A stretch of DNA of 64,000 nucleotides, taken from positions 1-64,000 of the forward strand of contig JACRIT010000077.1 of NCBI GenBank assembly GCA_016215655.1. Reading direction: 5' to 3'. The notes under the pieces were generated by a model. The model made no database searches and was not told the DNA's origin. It was given only the letters and a program-made list of their open reading frames with translations. Each line of letters opens with the position of its first letter. Position 1 is the first letter of the stretch. Below are positions 51,810 to 59,671 of the stretch, piece after piece. The position numbers and the translations under genes were made by a program. The DNA comes from Acidimicrobiia bacterium (GTDB lineage Bacteria > Actinomycetota > Acidimicrobiia > Spongiisociales > UBA11373).

Positions 51810-51835
51810 CGGAATGTTGAACCCCGGCGGAGGAG

Positions 51836-51868
51836 GAATTGTTGCATCCCCTTGGGATGCAACAATTC
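51836..51868. promoter_or_regulatory. Perfect 15-bp inverted repeat (operator or terminator)
   Basis: GAATTGTTGCATCCC and its exact complement GGGATGCAACAATTC are separated by CTT. It lies between the stop of the aldehyde dehydrogenase (51873) and the start of eamA (51809), both on the minus strand. There is no T-tract in the minus direction. The AT-rich outer arms look more like a regulator site for eamA than a terminator, but either is possible. Confidence 0.6.
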
Positions 51869-51872
51869 GGTG

Positions 51873-53327
51873 CTACCAGTTGGTGCCGATGTACTTGGGT
51901 TCGAGGAACTCGTGGATGCCGTGGTGCGAACCCTCCCGCCCCAGACCGGATTCCTTGACCCCGCCGAACGGCGCCGAGGGATCCGAGATCAGGCCGCGGT
52001 TGAGCCCCACCATCCCGGTGTCGAGGCGCTCCGCCACCTTGAGTCCGGCCCGCTCGTCGCGGGTGTACAGGTATGCCACCAGCCCGGTGTCCGTGTCGTT
52101 GGCCTGGGCAATGGCATCGTCGAGGTCGTCGACACGCACGATCGGGGCCACCGGCCCGAAGATCTCGGTGGTGAGGATGCCGGCATCCCGGGCCACGTCC
52201 TTGATGACGGTGGGCAGATAGAAGTAGCCCCTTCCCTTGGGGGCCGTGCCGCCCGTGAGCACCGTCCCTCCGTCCGCGGCCTCGGCGACGAGCGCCGCCA
52301 CCTTGTCGCGAGTCGGCGCATTGATGAGCGGTCCGACATCGACCCCGGGCTCCATCCCCGATCCCACCCGCAGCGAACCCATCGCCGCCGCCAAGCGATC
52401 GGCGAACTCGTCGGCCACCTCCGCCGCCACGTAGAAGCGATTCGCCGCGGTACAGGCCTCACCGGCGTTGCGCATCTTCGCCTGCATCGCCCCGGTGACG
52501 GCAGCATCGAGGTCGGCGTCGCCCAGGACGAGAAACGGAGCATTGCCGCCGAGTTCCATCGACACATTGAGCACTCGCCTGGCGGCGAGCCCGAGCAGCG
52601 TCTTGCCCACTTCGGTGGACCCGGTGAATGACAGCTTGCGCACCCGGGAATCCGCCACCGCGGCAGCGACCACGGGACCGGAGCGGCGCGCCGGAACCAC
52701 GTTGATGACACCGGGAGGGCACCCCGCCTCGGCGAACACGTCGGCGAGCGCCAGCGCCGCCAACGGGGTGTCCGAGGCGGGCTTGAGCACGACGCTGCAC
52801 CCCGCCGCCAGCGCAGGCGCGACCTTGCGGGTGCCCATGGCGATGGGGAAGTTCCACGGCGTCACCAGCAGCGACACCCCGACCGGCTGGTTCACCACGA
52901 AGATCCGCTTGTCTCCGGACGGCGAGCGATACACCTCGCCGCGGTTGCGCACCGCCTCCTCGGAGAACCAGCGGAAGAATTCGGCGCCGTAGCGCATCTC
53001 GCCAAGCGAGTCGGACAGCGCCTTGCCGTTCTCCCGGGTGATGAGCTCGGCGAGTTCGTCTTCTCGTTCGGTGAGCAGTTCGAACACCCTGCGCAGGATC
53101 TCGCCCCGCACACGGGGCGCCGCCTCGGCCCACGCCGGAAACGCATCGTGGGCGGCACCGATGGCAGAGGCCATGTCGCCCTCCGAGCCACTGGACACCT
53201 CGGCGATGGTCTCCTCGGTGGCGGGATCGACGACCGGGAAGGTGCTGGCATCGCCGGCAGGCACCCACTCGCCGCCGATGTGCAGGCGGGTCTTGCCCGA
53301 GGCGACGAGGCGATCGAGGAGGGACAT
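51873..53327 (-). CDS. gabD: Succinate-semialdehyde-type aldehyde dehydrogenase
   Basis: 484 aa NAD(P)-ALDH of the SSADH branch. TPWNFPIAMGTRKVAPALAAGC, the catalytic Glu in NVSMELGGNAPF, catalytic Cys in RNAGEACTAANRFYV and FGGVKESGLGREGS are all intact. It oxidises a semialdehyde to the acid, probably succinate semialdehyde. It is followed by eamA on the same strand. The gene upstream on the same strand is a threonine-dehydratase-like enzyme, 69 bp away. Confidence 0.92.
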   Translation of the reverse strand: MSLLDRLVASGKTRLHIGGEWVPAGDASTFPVVDPATEETIAEVSSGSEGDMASAIGAAHDAFPAWAEAAPRVRGEILRRVFELLTEREDELAELITRENGKALSDSLGEMRYGAEFFRWFSEEAVRNRGEVYRSPSGDKRIFVVNQPVGVSLLVTPWNFPIAMGTRKVAPALAAGCSVVLKPASDTPLAALALADVFAEAGCPPGVINVVPARRSGPVVAAAVADSRVRKLSFTGSTEVGKTLLGLAARRVLNVSMELGGNAPFLVLGDADLDAAVTGAMQAKMRNAGEACTAANRFYVAAEVADEFADRLAAAMGSLRVGSGMEPGVDVGPLINAPTRDKVAALVAEAADGGTVLTGGTAPKGRGYFYLPTVIKDVARDAGILTTEIFGPVAPIVRVDDLDDAIAQANDTDTGLVAYLYTRDERAGLKVAERLDTGMVGLNRGLISDPSAPFGGVKESGLGREGSHHGIHEFLEPKYIGTNW

Positions 53328-53396
53328 GGAGCCAGGGACTCTAGGTCTCCATCAGTCGCCAGGCTTCGTCACCGGTGCCCAAGTCGGGCACCCGGC

Positions 53397-54350
53397 TCAC
53401 CCCGTCACCCGCTCCCACGTCTCGTCTGCCACGTTGCCACCGCTGATCACGGCGACGGTCGCGACCGTGGCGTCGACCTTGCCGGCGAGGAGCGCGGCAA
53501 CGCCGACCGCTCCCCCGCCTTCGACCCGGAGGCCGTGCCGGCGCCGCAGGTGACGCATCGCCGCGGCGATCTCCTCCTCGGAGACGAGCACGACATCGTC
53601 GAGAAGGTCCCGGCACATGCGCAGGGTGTGCCGATTCTCCGCGCCGAGGCCTCCGGCGAGAGCATCGGCAAGGGTGTCCTCTTCGACGACGTCGGTCAGA
53701 CGGCCGGCACGGAGCGAGTCGTACATGGCAGGTCCCCGGTCCTGGCTGACGCCGATGACCTTGATGCGGGGACGCAGCGCCTTGGCGGCGAGCGCCAGAC
53801 CCGAGATGAGGCCTCCCCCGGAGAGCGGCACCACGATGGTGCTGGTATCCGGAGCCGCCTCCACGATGTCACACCCCAGAGTTCCCTGTCCGGCGATGAC
53901 GCGGGGGTCATCGAAGGGATGGATGAACGTGGCACCGGTCTCCAGGCCCAGCCGGTGCGCAGCAGCCTCCGCCTCATCCTGACCCGGCCCTCCGACCACC
54001 ACCCGGGCACCGAGGGCGCCGATCGCCTCGACCTTGACCGCCGGCACCCGCGCCGAGACGCACACCGTGGCGGCGATGCCGAGCGACCGGGCCACGAAGG
54101 CCACCGCCCGCCCGTGATTGCCGGAGGACACCGCCACCACTCCGGCGGCGCGTTCGGCGGCGTCGAGCATGAGGAGGGCGTTGGCAGCGCCGCGCACCTT
54201 GAACGAACCGGTCTCCTGGAGGCTCTCCACCTTCAGCGACACGGTGCCCAACTCCGCCGCCGTGACCAGCGGAGTACTGCGGATCAGCCCGGCGATGCGC
54301 CTGCGCGCCGCGACGATGTCGGCAAAGGTCGGGGCCGCCTGCGAGATCAC
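53397..54350 (-). CDS. Threonine/serine dehydratase-family PLP enzyme
   Basis: 317 aa, fold-type II PLP enzyme. The PLP lysine is in LQETGSFKVRGAANAL; the phosphate loop is VPLSGGGLISGLALAAK; SSGNHGRAVAFVA is the substrate-Asn loop. The length without a C-terminal ACT domain fits catabolic threonine dehydratase, serine racemase or hydroxyaspartate dehydratase. Start GTG 54350 was chosen because longer frames run into the divergent gene's promoter. Substrate is uncertain among beta-hydroxy amino acids. Confidence 0.9.
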   Translation of the reverse strand: MISQAAPTFADIVAARRRIAGLIRSTPLVTAAELGTVSLKVESLQETGSFKVRGAANALLMLDAAERAAGVVAVSSGNHGRAVAFVARSLGIAATVCVSARVPAVKVEAIGALGARVVVGGPGQDEAEAAAHRLGLETGATFIHPFDDPRVIAGQGTLGCDIVEAAPDTSTIVVPLSGGGLISGLALAAKALRPRIKVIGVSQDRGPAMYDSLRAGRLTDVVEEDTLADALAGGLGAENRHTLRMCRDLLDDVVLVSEEEIAAAMRHLRRRHGLRVEGGGAVGVAALLAGKVDATVATVAVISGGNVADETWERVTG

Positions 54351-54441
54351 CCGGTCACGGTAAACGGGGATGGCGCAAAGCTGCCCCGGCAGGAAGCCCA
54401 GGAGAGGCAAGTGGCCTACGATCCCCCGTTCGAGGAGGCCC

Positions 54442-56073
54442 ATGGCGAAACCGGCGATTCTCACGGTCGACGACGACCCCCAGGTTCTCGATGCAGTGCA
54501 ACGCGACCTGAGGGCGCGCTACGCCGCCGACTACCGGGTGATCGCCGCCCCTTCGGGCGCCGCGGCCCTCGAGGCGCTCACCACGCTCAAGCAGCGTGGC
54601 GATCTCGTCGCACTGTTCCTCGCCGATCAGCGGATGCCGGAGATGACGGGTACCGAGTTCCTCCTCGCCGCCGCCCCCCACTTCCCGGGAGCCCGCAAGG
54701 TGCTCCTCACCGCCTACGCCGACACCGACGCCGCCATCCAGGCGATCAACGAGGTGGGACTCGACCACTACCTCCTCAAGCCGTGGAGCCCGCCCGAAGA
54801 CCGCCTCTACCCGGTGGTCGACGAGCTCTTATCGGACTGGAGGGCCAACACCGAAGCACCCTTCGACGGGATCCGCGTCCTGGGCACCACCTGGTCGCCG
54901 TCGACCCATGAGGCGAAGGACTTCCTCGCCCGCAATCAGATCCCCTATCGGTTCCTCGACATCGAGCGCGACCCGGACGCTGCCGCCATCGTCCTCGCCG
55001 CCGGAGATGGCGCCCTGCCGGTGGTGCTCTTCCCCGACGGGTCGTCCCTGCTGCAGCCGGACCGGCGCACGCTGGCCGGCAAGGTCGGACTGCACACCGA
55101 AGCCTCGGCTGCCTTCTACGACTTGATCGTCATCGGAGCGGGCCCTGCCGGACTCGCCGCCGGTGTGTACGGAGCATCCGAGGGTCTGCGCACCGTCCTC
55201 GTGGAGCGTGAGGCCACTGGGGGCCAGGCCGGCACCTCTTCGCGCATCGAGAACTACCTGGGATTCCCCAACGGGATCTCCGGCACCGATCTCGCCCGGC
55301 GCGCCGCCACCCAGGCGCAGCGCCTCGGTGCCGAGATCATCACGGCCGGCGAGGTGGTGTCGGTCCGCGTGGAGGATCCGGTCAAAGTCGTCCGCTTGAG
55401 TGACGGCACCGAGCTCACCGCCCGGGCTGTGATCCTCGCCACCGGGATGACCACCAGAGTGCTTGACGTGCCCGGGTACGCCGAACACCTCGGGGCCGGG
55501 GTGTACTACGGGGCTGCGGTGACCGAGGCAACCACCTACCGCGATCAACCGGTGTTCGTGATCGGCGGGGCCAACTCCGCAGGGCAGGGAGCGATGATGC
55601 TGTCGCGCTTCTGCTCCAAGGTCACCGTGGTGGTACGGAGCACCCTTGCCGAGAAGATGTCGCAGTACCTGATCGACCAGATCCACCGCACCCCCAACAT
55701 CGAGGTGCTGGAGTCGACCAAGGTGAGGGCGGTTGCCGGGGGTCGTCGCGTGGAATCGATCACCCTCGAGCGTGACGGGGTCGTCACAGAACAGCCCGCC
55801 TCCGGGGTCTTCATCTTCGTCGGGGCGGTGCCGCACACCGACATGGTGAAGGGTGTGGTGGCGCTCAACCCGCAGGGGTTCATCCTCACCGGACCGGCAG
55901 TTCCTCGCGAGCAATGGCCCTTGACCCGGGACCCCTTCCTCATGGAGACCAGCGTGCCCGGGATCTTTGCCGCCGGCGACGTCCGAGACGACGTGGTCCG
56001 CCGGGTGGCTTCGGCGGTGGGTCAGGGGTCGGTGTGCGTCTCGTTCGTCCACCAGTACCTGGCGACGGTATGA
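54442..56073 (+). CDS. Response regulator fused to thioredoxin-reductase-like flavoprotein
   Basis: 543 aa. Residues 1-130 form a receiver domain: acidic ILTVDDDPQ, phospho-acceptor Asp in LFLADQRMPEMTG, LLTAYAD, and the Lys in YLLKPWSP. A thioredoxin/glutaredoxin-like stretch (~135-215, GTTWSPSTHEAKDFLARNQIPY) follows. Residues ~225 onward are a pyridine-nucleotide-disulfide oxidoreductase: FAD site IVIGAGPAGLAAGVYG, NADP site VIGGANSAGQGA, and FAAGDVRDD. The redox CxxC expected after the NADPH domain start is absent (GVYYGAAVTEA instead). First of three overlapping genes with the kinase and zinc-finger protein. Confidence 0.93.
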   Translation: MAKPAILTVDDDPQVLDAVQRDLRARYAADYRVIAAPSGAAALEALTTLKQRGDLVALFLADQRMPEMTGTEFLLAAAPHFPGARKVLLTAYADTDAAIQAINEVGLDHYLLKPWSPPEDRLYPVVDELLSDWRANTEAPFDGIRVLGTTWSPSTHEAKDFLARNQIPYRFLDIERDPDAAAIVLAAGDGALPVVLFPDGSSLLQPDRRTLAGKVGLHTEASAAFYDLIVIGAGPAGLAAGVYGASEGLRTVLVEREATGGQAGTSSRIENYLGFPNGISGTDLARRAATQAQRLGAEIITAGEVVSVRVEDPVKVVRLSDGTELTARAVILATGMTTRVLDVPGYAEHLGAGVYYGAAVTEATTYRDQPVFVIGGANSAGQGAMMLSRFCSKVTVVVRSTLAEKMSQYLIDQIHRTPNIEVLESTKVRAVAGGRRVESITLERDGVVTEQPASGVFIFVGAVPHTDMVKGVVALNPQGFILTGPAVPREQWPLTRDPFLMETSVPGIFAAGDVRDDVVRRVASAVGQGSVCVSFVHQYLATV

Positions 56074-57437
56074 ACGTCGTCGATCGCCTCGCCACGGTGG
56101 CGCTGTTCTCCGGCCTCTCCCGATCCGACCTGGAACGGCTGTGCCGTGATGCGCGCGAGATCGACATCGCCCGCGGCACCAAGCTCTTCGTCGAAGGAGA
56201 TCCCGGTGGCGAGGCCTATGTGATCACCTCGGGCGAGATCGAGATCATCAAGCAGAGCGTGGGGCGCGACGTGCTGCTGACGGTGCGCCGGGAGGGCGAT
56301 GTGATCGGTGAGATGTCGCTGCTGGAGGATGCCCCGCGGATGGCCACCGCTCGCGCCCGCACCGACGCGACCGCCATCGCCCTCTCCCGGGACAGCCTCG
56401 ACGAGCTGCTCGACACCAGTCAGACCGCGATGCGGGCGCTGTTCCAAGTGCTGCTCGCACGACGCCGGGAGAACGAGGGCCGTCTTCTGCAGAGCGAGAA
56501 GATGGCGCAGCTGGGCACGCTCACCGCGGGGCTGGCGCACGAGATCAACAACCCGGCATCGGCCGTGCAGCGCGCCGCGACCTCGCTCGATGCCGCCGTC
56601 GCGGCCTACGCGACCGCCCGCGCCGCGGTGGGCCGAGATGTGCCCGAGACGATCGCTCCCCTCCTCGCCAGGGTCTCCGATCCGAGGGCGCGTCCCCATC
56701 TCGATCCCCTCAGTCGAAGCGACGCCGAAGCGGAACTCGAGTCATGGCTCGGCGAGCGCGGAGTGGCCGACCCATGGCTGGCGGCGCCTGCCCTCGTGGG
56801 AGCCGGGATCGATCGCGCCGCACTCGCTTCGGTCGACGGCGTCGATCTGTCCGCGGCGATCGAGCTCCTCGTGACCTCCGGCACCGCCCACGAGTTGCTG
56901 TTCCAGATCGTGGAGGGCTCGAAGCGGGTCTTCGAGATCGTGAGCGCCCTCAAGTCCTACTCGTTCCTGGACCGGGCACCGGTCCAGGAGGTGGACATCG
57001 AGCGGGGCATCGCCGATACGCTCCTCATCATGCGCACCAAGATCGGCGATCTCAGGGTCACCCAGGAGTTCGGTGGTGTGCCCCCCATCTCCGCCTATGG
57101 ATCCGAGCTGAATCAGGTGTGGACCAACCTCATCGACAACGCCGTCGACGCCATCCGCGATGGCGGTGGCAGCACGATCACGATTCGTACCCGGGTCGAG
57201 GGCGAAACGGTGATCGTCGAGATCGAGGACGACGGTCCGGGGATCCCGCCCGAGGTCGTACACCGGATCTTCGATTCGTTCTTCACGACCAAGGCCCCCG
57301 GCAAGGGCACCGGCCTCGGCCTCGACATCTCCTACGGCATCGTCGTGAATCGCCATGGTGGCGACATCACCGTCGACACCGTTCCCGGGCGCACCACCTT
57401 TCGCGTGATCCTTCCCCTGAAAGGACCCCCCTCATGA
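56070..57437 (+). CDS. Cyclic-nucleotide-binding sensor histidine kinase
   Basis: 455 aa, soluble. Residues ~5-125 are a CRP-like cNMP-binding domain ([45 protein letters not shown]). The H-box is [21 protein letters not shown], and the ATPase boxes are [14 protein letters not shown] (N), [11 protein letters not shown] (G1) and [11 protein letters not shown] (G2). It is likely to phosphorylate the receiver domain of the protein encoded immediately upstream (4-bp overlap). The sensing domain suggests redox or nucleotide input. Confidence 0.93.
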   Translation: MNVVDRLATVALFSGLSRSDLERLCRDAREIDIARGTKLFVEGDPGGEAYVITSGEIEIIKQSVGRDVLLTVRREGDVIGEMSLLEDAPRMATARARTDATAIALSRDSLDELLDTSQTAMRALFQVLLARRRENEGRLLQSEKMAQLGTLTAGLAHEINNPASAVQRAATSLDAAVAAYATARAAVGRDVPETIAPLLARVSDPRARPHLDPLSRSDAEAELESWLGERGVADPWLAAPALVGAGIDRAALASVDGVDLSAAIELLVTSGTAHELLFQIVEGSKRVFEIVSALKSYSFLDRAPVQEVDIERGIADTLLIMRTKIGDLRVTQEFGGVPPISAYGSELNQVWTNLIDNAVDAIRDGGGSTITIRTRVEGETVIVEIEDDGPGIPPEVVHRIFDSFFTTKAPGKGTGLGLDISYGIVVNRHGGDITVDTVPGRTTFRVILPLKGPPS

Positions 57438-57715
57438 GTCCCTGCCAGCACCTCGCCACCGTCACGAATGGTCCCAAGCCGCCGGGCGGCTGCCGAGCCT
57501 GTCTCGCCAAGGGCGACACCTGGGTACACCTGCGCTGGTGCCTCACCTGCGGCGAGATCGGCTGCTGCAACGAGTCGAAGAACCGTCATGCCAGCCGGCA
57601 CGCCGCCGCCACCGGCCATCCCGTGGCTCGCTCGCGCGAGCCGGAGGAGATGTGGGCGTGGTGCTACCCCGACGAGGACTTCGTGGACCTCGAAGGACCG
57701 GAGATCTGGGGCTGA
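57434..57715 (+). CDS. UBP-type zinc-finger protein
   Basis: 93 aa. A cysteine/histidine-rich module (CRACLAKGDTWVHLRWCLTC, GEIGCCNESKNRHASRHAAATGHPVA) matches the UBP zinc finger known from eukaryotic ubiquitin hydrolases, here as a stand-alone bacterial protein. It overlaps the kinase gene by 4 bp. In actinobacteria such proteins accompany this same flavoprotein-kinase pair; their role is unknown. Confidence 0.92.
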   Translation: MSPCQHLATVTNGPKPPGGCRACLAKGDTWVHLRWCLTCGEIGCCNESKNRHASRHAAATGHPVARSREPEEMWAWCYPDEDFVDLEGPEIWG

Positions 57716-57746
57716 GGCCTTCGGGTGCCACCGATAGGCTGACCTG

Positions 57747-58991
57747 GTGGACACCCCTGATCTCATCCTCCGCTTTGCGCTCGCTCTGGCGCTCGGCGCT
57801 CTGATCGGCCTGGAGCGTCAGATCGGCCACGGGGACGAGTCCCGGGCCGCCGCCGGGTTGCGCACCTTCGCCCTCTACGCCCTATGGGGAGCCGGAGCGG
57901 GCTTCATGGGATCCGAGTACGGCGCAGGCGGCTTCACCGTGGCGGCGGCCGCCTTCGGCGGGCTGCTCGTCGTCGAGTACTGGATGGTGGGACGCCGCGG
58001 CGACACCGGCACCACCACCGAGGCGGCGGCGTTCGCCGCCTTCATCGCCGGGGTTCTCGCCTGGAACGGCGAGGAGGTCACCGCCCTGGCGCTCGCCGTC
58101 AGTGTCGCCGCGCTCCTGCAGGCGAAGGCCTGGGTGCATGGCACGCTGTCGCGCTTCTCCGACGAGGATCTGCGGGCGCTGATCCGATTCGGCGTGCTCA
58201 CCGCGGTGATCCTCCCGCTCGTGCCCAATGAGGCGCTGGGACCGTTCGATGCGATCAACCCCTTCCAGATCTGGCTGATGGTGGTGTTCGTCGCCGGCAT
58301 CGGTCTCGCCGGATACATCGCCCTCCGCCTGCTCGGGCCGAAGGGCCTCGCCCCGACCGGGCTTCTCGGTGGCCTGGTGTCGTCGACGGCGGTGACCCTG
58401 GGCTTCGCCCGGATGTCGAAGCGAACCCCAGACGTCACGGATGCGCTGTGTGCGGGCGTCCTCGCCGCCAGCGGCCTCATGTACGTGCGGGTTCTCATCG
58501 AGACCGCGGTCGTGGACGCCGACATCACACGCCCACTCATCTTCCCCCTGGCCGGGCTCTTCGTCTTCGTCGAAGGAGCCGCGGCGTGGTGGTGGTGGCA
58601 TTCGCGTCGACGACAGGCCGACTCCGGGCTCAAGGTGCGCAATCCCGTCACGATCGGCAGCGCCCTCCAGTTCGGACTCGTCTACGGAGTGGTGGCCTTC
58701 GCCGCCACCGTGCTCGTGGACCGGGTTTCCGAGGCATCGCTCTCCATCGTGGCGGCGGTGTCAGGCGTCAATGATGTCGATGCCATCACCCTGGCCGCGT
58801 CGAACCTCGTCCACGACGGTCAGGTGGCAGCCACCTCGGGCGCCCGGGCCGTACTCGCCGCGGTGGCGGTGAACACCCTGGTCAAGGCAGCCCTCGCCGT
58901 GGCCGTGGGCAGCCGGCGTCTCGGCATGCGGGTCGCCGCGGTGCTGATCCCCGCCGCGATGGGAGCCGGGGCCGCCTGGGCGCTGGTGTGA
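57747..58991 (+). CDS. MgtC/SapB and DUF4010 membrane protein
   Basis: 414 aa. The N-terminal MgtC-like part has LALALGALIGLERQ and GLRTFALYALWGAG; the C-terminal DUF4010 half has SGVNDVDAITLAASNLV. About eleven to twelve membrane helices. MgtC proteins affect membrane potential and Mg handling, but the function of this fused form is unknown. Start GTG 57747, 31 bp after the zinc-finger gene. Confidence 0.9.
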   Translation: MDTPDLILRFALALALGALIGLERQIGHGDESRAAAGLRTFALYALWGAGAGFMGSEYGAGGFTVAAAAFGGLLVVEYWMVGRRGDTGTTTEAAAFAAFIAGVLAWNGEEVTALALAVSVAALLQAKAWVHGTLSRFSDEDLRALIRFGVLTAVILPLVPNEALGPFDAINPFQIWLMVVFVAGIGLAGYIALRLLGPKGLAPTGLLGGLVSSTAVTLGFARMSKRTPDVTDALCAGVLAASGLMYVRVLIETAVVDADITRPLIFPLAGLFVFVEGAAAWWWWHSRRRQADSGLKVRNPVTIGSALQFGLVYGVVAFAATVLVDRVSEASLSIVAAVSGVNDVDAITLAASNLVHDGQVAATSGARAVLAAVAVNTLVKAALAVAVGSRRLGMRVAAVLIPAAMGAGAAWALV

Positions 58992-59001
58992 GCCCGCCTC
59001 A

Positions 59002-59007
59002 TACAAT
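59002..59007 (+). promoter_or_regulatory. Possible -10 box of the tRNA gene
   Basis: TACAAT lies 13 bp before the 5' end of the tRNA, a normal distance for a -10 element. The -35 region is not clear. Confidence 0.4.
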
Positions 59008-59020
59008 CGACTCGCCCCTC

Positions 59021-59094
59021 GGGCCGGTAGCTCAGTTGGTCAGAGCAGTGGACTCATAATCCGTCAGACGCAGGTTCGACTCCTGCCCGGCCCA
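59021..59094 (+). tRNA. tRNA with CAT anticodon (Met elongator or lysidine Ile)
   Basis: A 74-nt cloverleaf. Acceptor GGGCCGG / CCGGCCC with discriminator A, D-arm GCTC...GAGC, anticodon loop CTCATAA (CAT at 59055-59057) and T-arm GCAGG TTCGACT CCTGC. The 3' CCA is not encoded. The CAT anticodon reads AUG as Met, or AUA if modified to lysidine; elongator Met is my preference. Confidence 0.9.
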
Positions 59095-59096
59095 CG

Positions 59097-59145
59097 GCAA
59101 CCCTCGCTTCGCTCGGGTTGCTGTGGAGTTTGCTTCGCAAACTCC
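59097..59145 (+). terminator. Two hairpins after the tRNA
   Basis: GCAACCC...GGGTTGC (59097-59121) and GGAGTTTGC / GCAAACTCC with a TTC loop (59125-59145) follow the tRNA directly. They are suited to 3'-end formation. Confidence 0.55.
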
Positions 59146-59200
59146 GGGCATGCCTTCTTGTCGGTCGAATCAGCCCCTGCGCACACTCTCCTCGAGATTC

Positions 59201-59292
59201 CGAGGCGGGAAGCGGGGAGCGGGAAGCGGGAAACGGGCAGCGGGCAGCGGAGGCCGGACTTCGTGACTGGAGACTGGCGACTGGCGACTTCG
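59201..59292. repeat. 7-bp tandem repeats (GCGGGAA and GACTGGC types)
   Basis: Seven GCGGGAA/GCGGGGA/GCGGGCA-type heptamers (about 59204-59252) are followed by GACTGGA, GACTGGC, GACTGGC (59266-59286). The second tract reaches the stop codon of the small minus-strand gene. Strongest example of the 7-bp family in the window. Confidence 0.8.
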
Positions 59293-59295
59293 GTC

Positions 59296-59616
59296 TCAGT
59301 GCCCGTGCTGTTGGAGTGCCCGATAGACCCGGGCGAGGTGCTGCTGCACCTCCTCGTAGAGCGGCATGCGCTTCTCCGAGCAGCACGCCACCTGGAGCCA
59401 TCCCACCTGGGCGCCGGCGTCGGCGAGGGCCGACATGGTGTCGTCCACCGGACCGCCTTCGGTGAGCGACCTCTCCAGGACCGTGAGGGTCTCGCTGAGC
59501 CGCTCCATGCGGGGACTGCGACCGGGCTCGCAACACGTGGCGTGCAGGCGGTGCACCACCGCGGCCGAGTCGGCAACCGCGCTCGCAGTACTGGTGACGT
59601 CGAAGGGGGCATCCAT
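59296..59616 (-). CDS. Hypothetical 106-aa helical protein
   Basis: Not recognised. A mostly helical sequence (MERLSETLTVLERSLTEGG, EEVQQHLARVYRALQQHGH) with paired cysteines (ATCCEPG and VACCSEK). No ribosome site is obvious for ATG 59616. It is convergent with the tRNA and divergent from the antiporter gene. Codon bias and length favour a real gene, but this is not certain. Confidence 0.55.
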   Translation of the reverse strand: MDAPFDVTSTASAVADSAAVVHRLHATCCEPGRSPRMERLSETLTVLERSLTEGGPVDDTMSALADAGAQVGWLQVACCSEKRMPLYEEVQQHLARVYRALQQHGH

Positions 59617-59671
59617 GGGACCGGCAGCCTAACCGAGCCACGGCGAAACCCACCGGCCATAATCCCCACCC

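Noticed and set aside
59201-59292. Possible CRISPR array
   Set aside because: Unit is only 7 bp with no spacers, and no cas genes are present.
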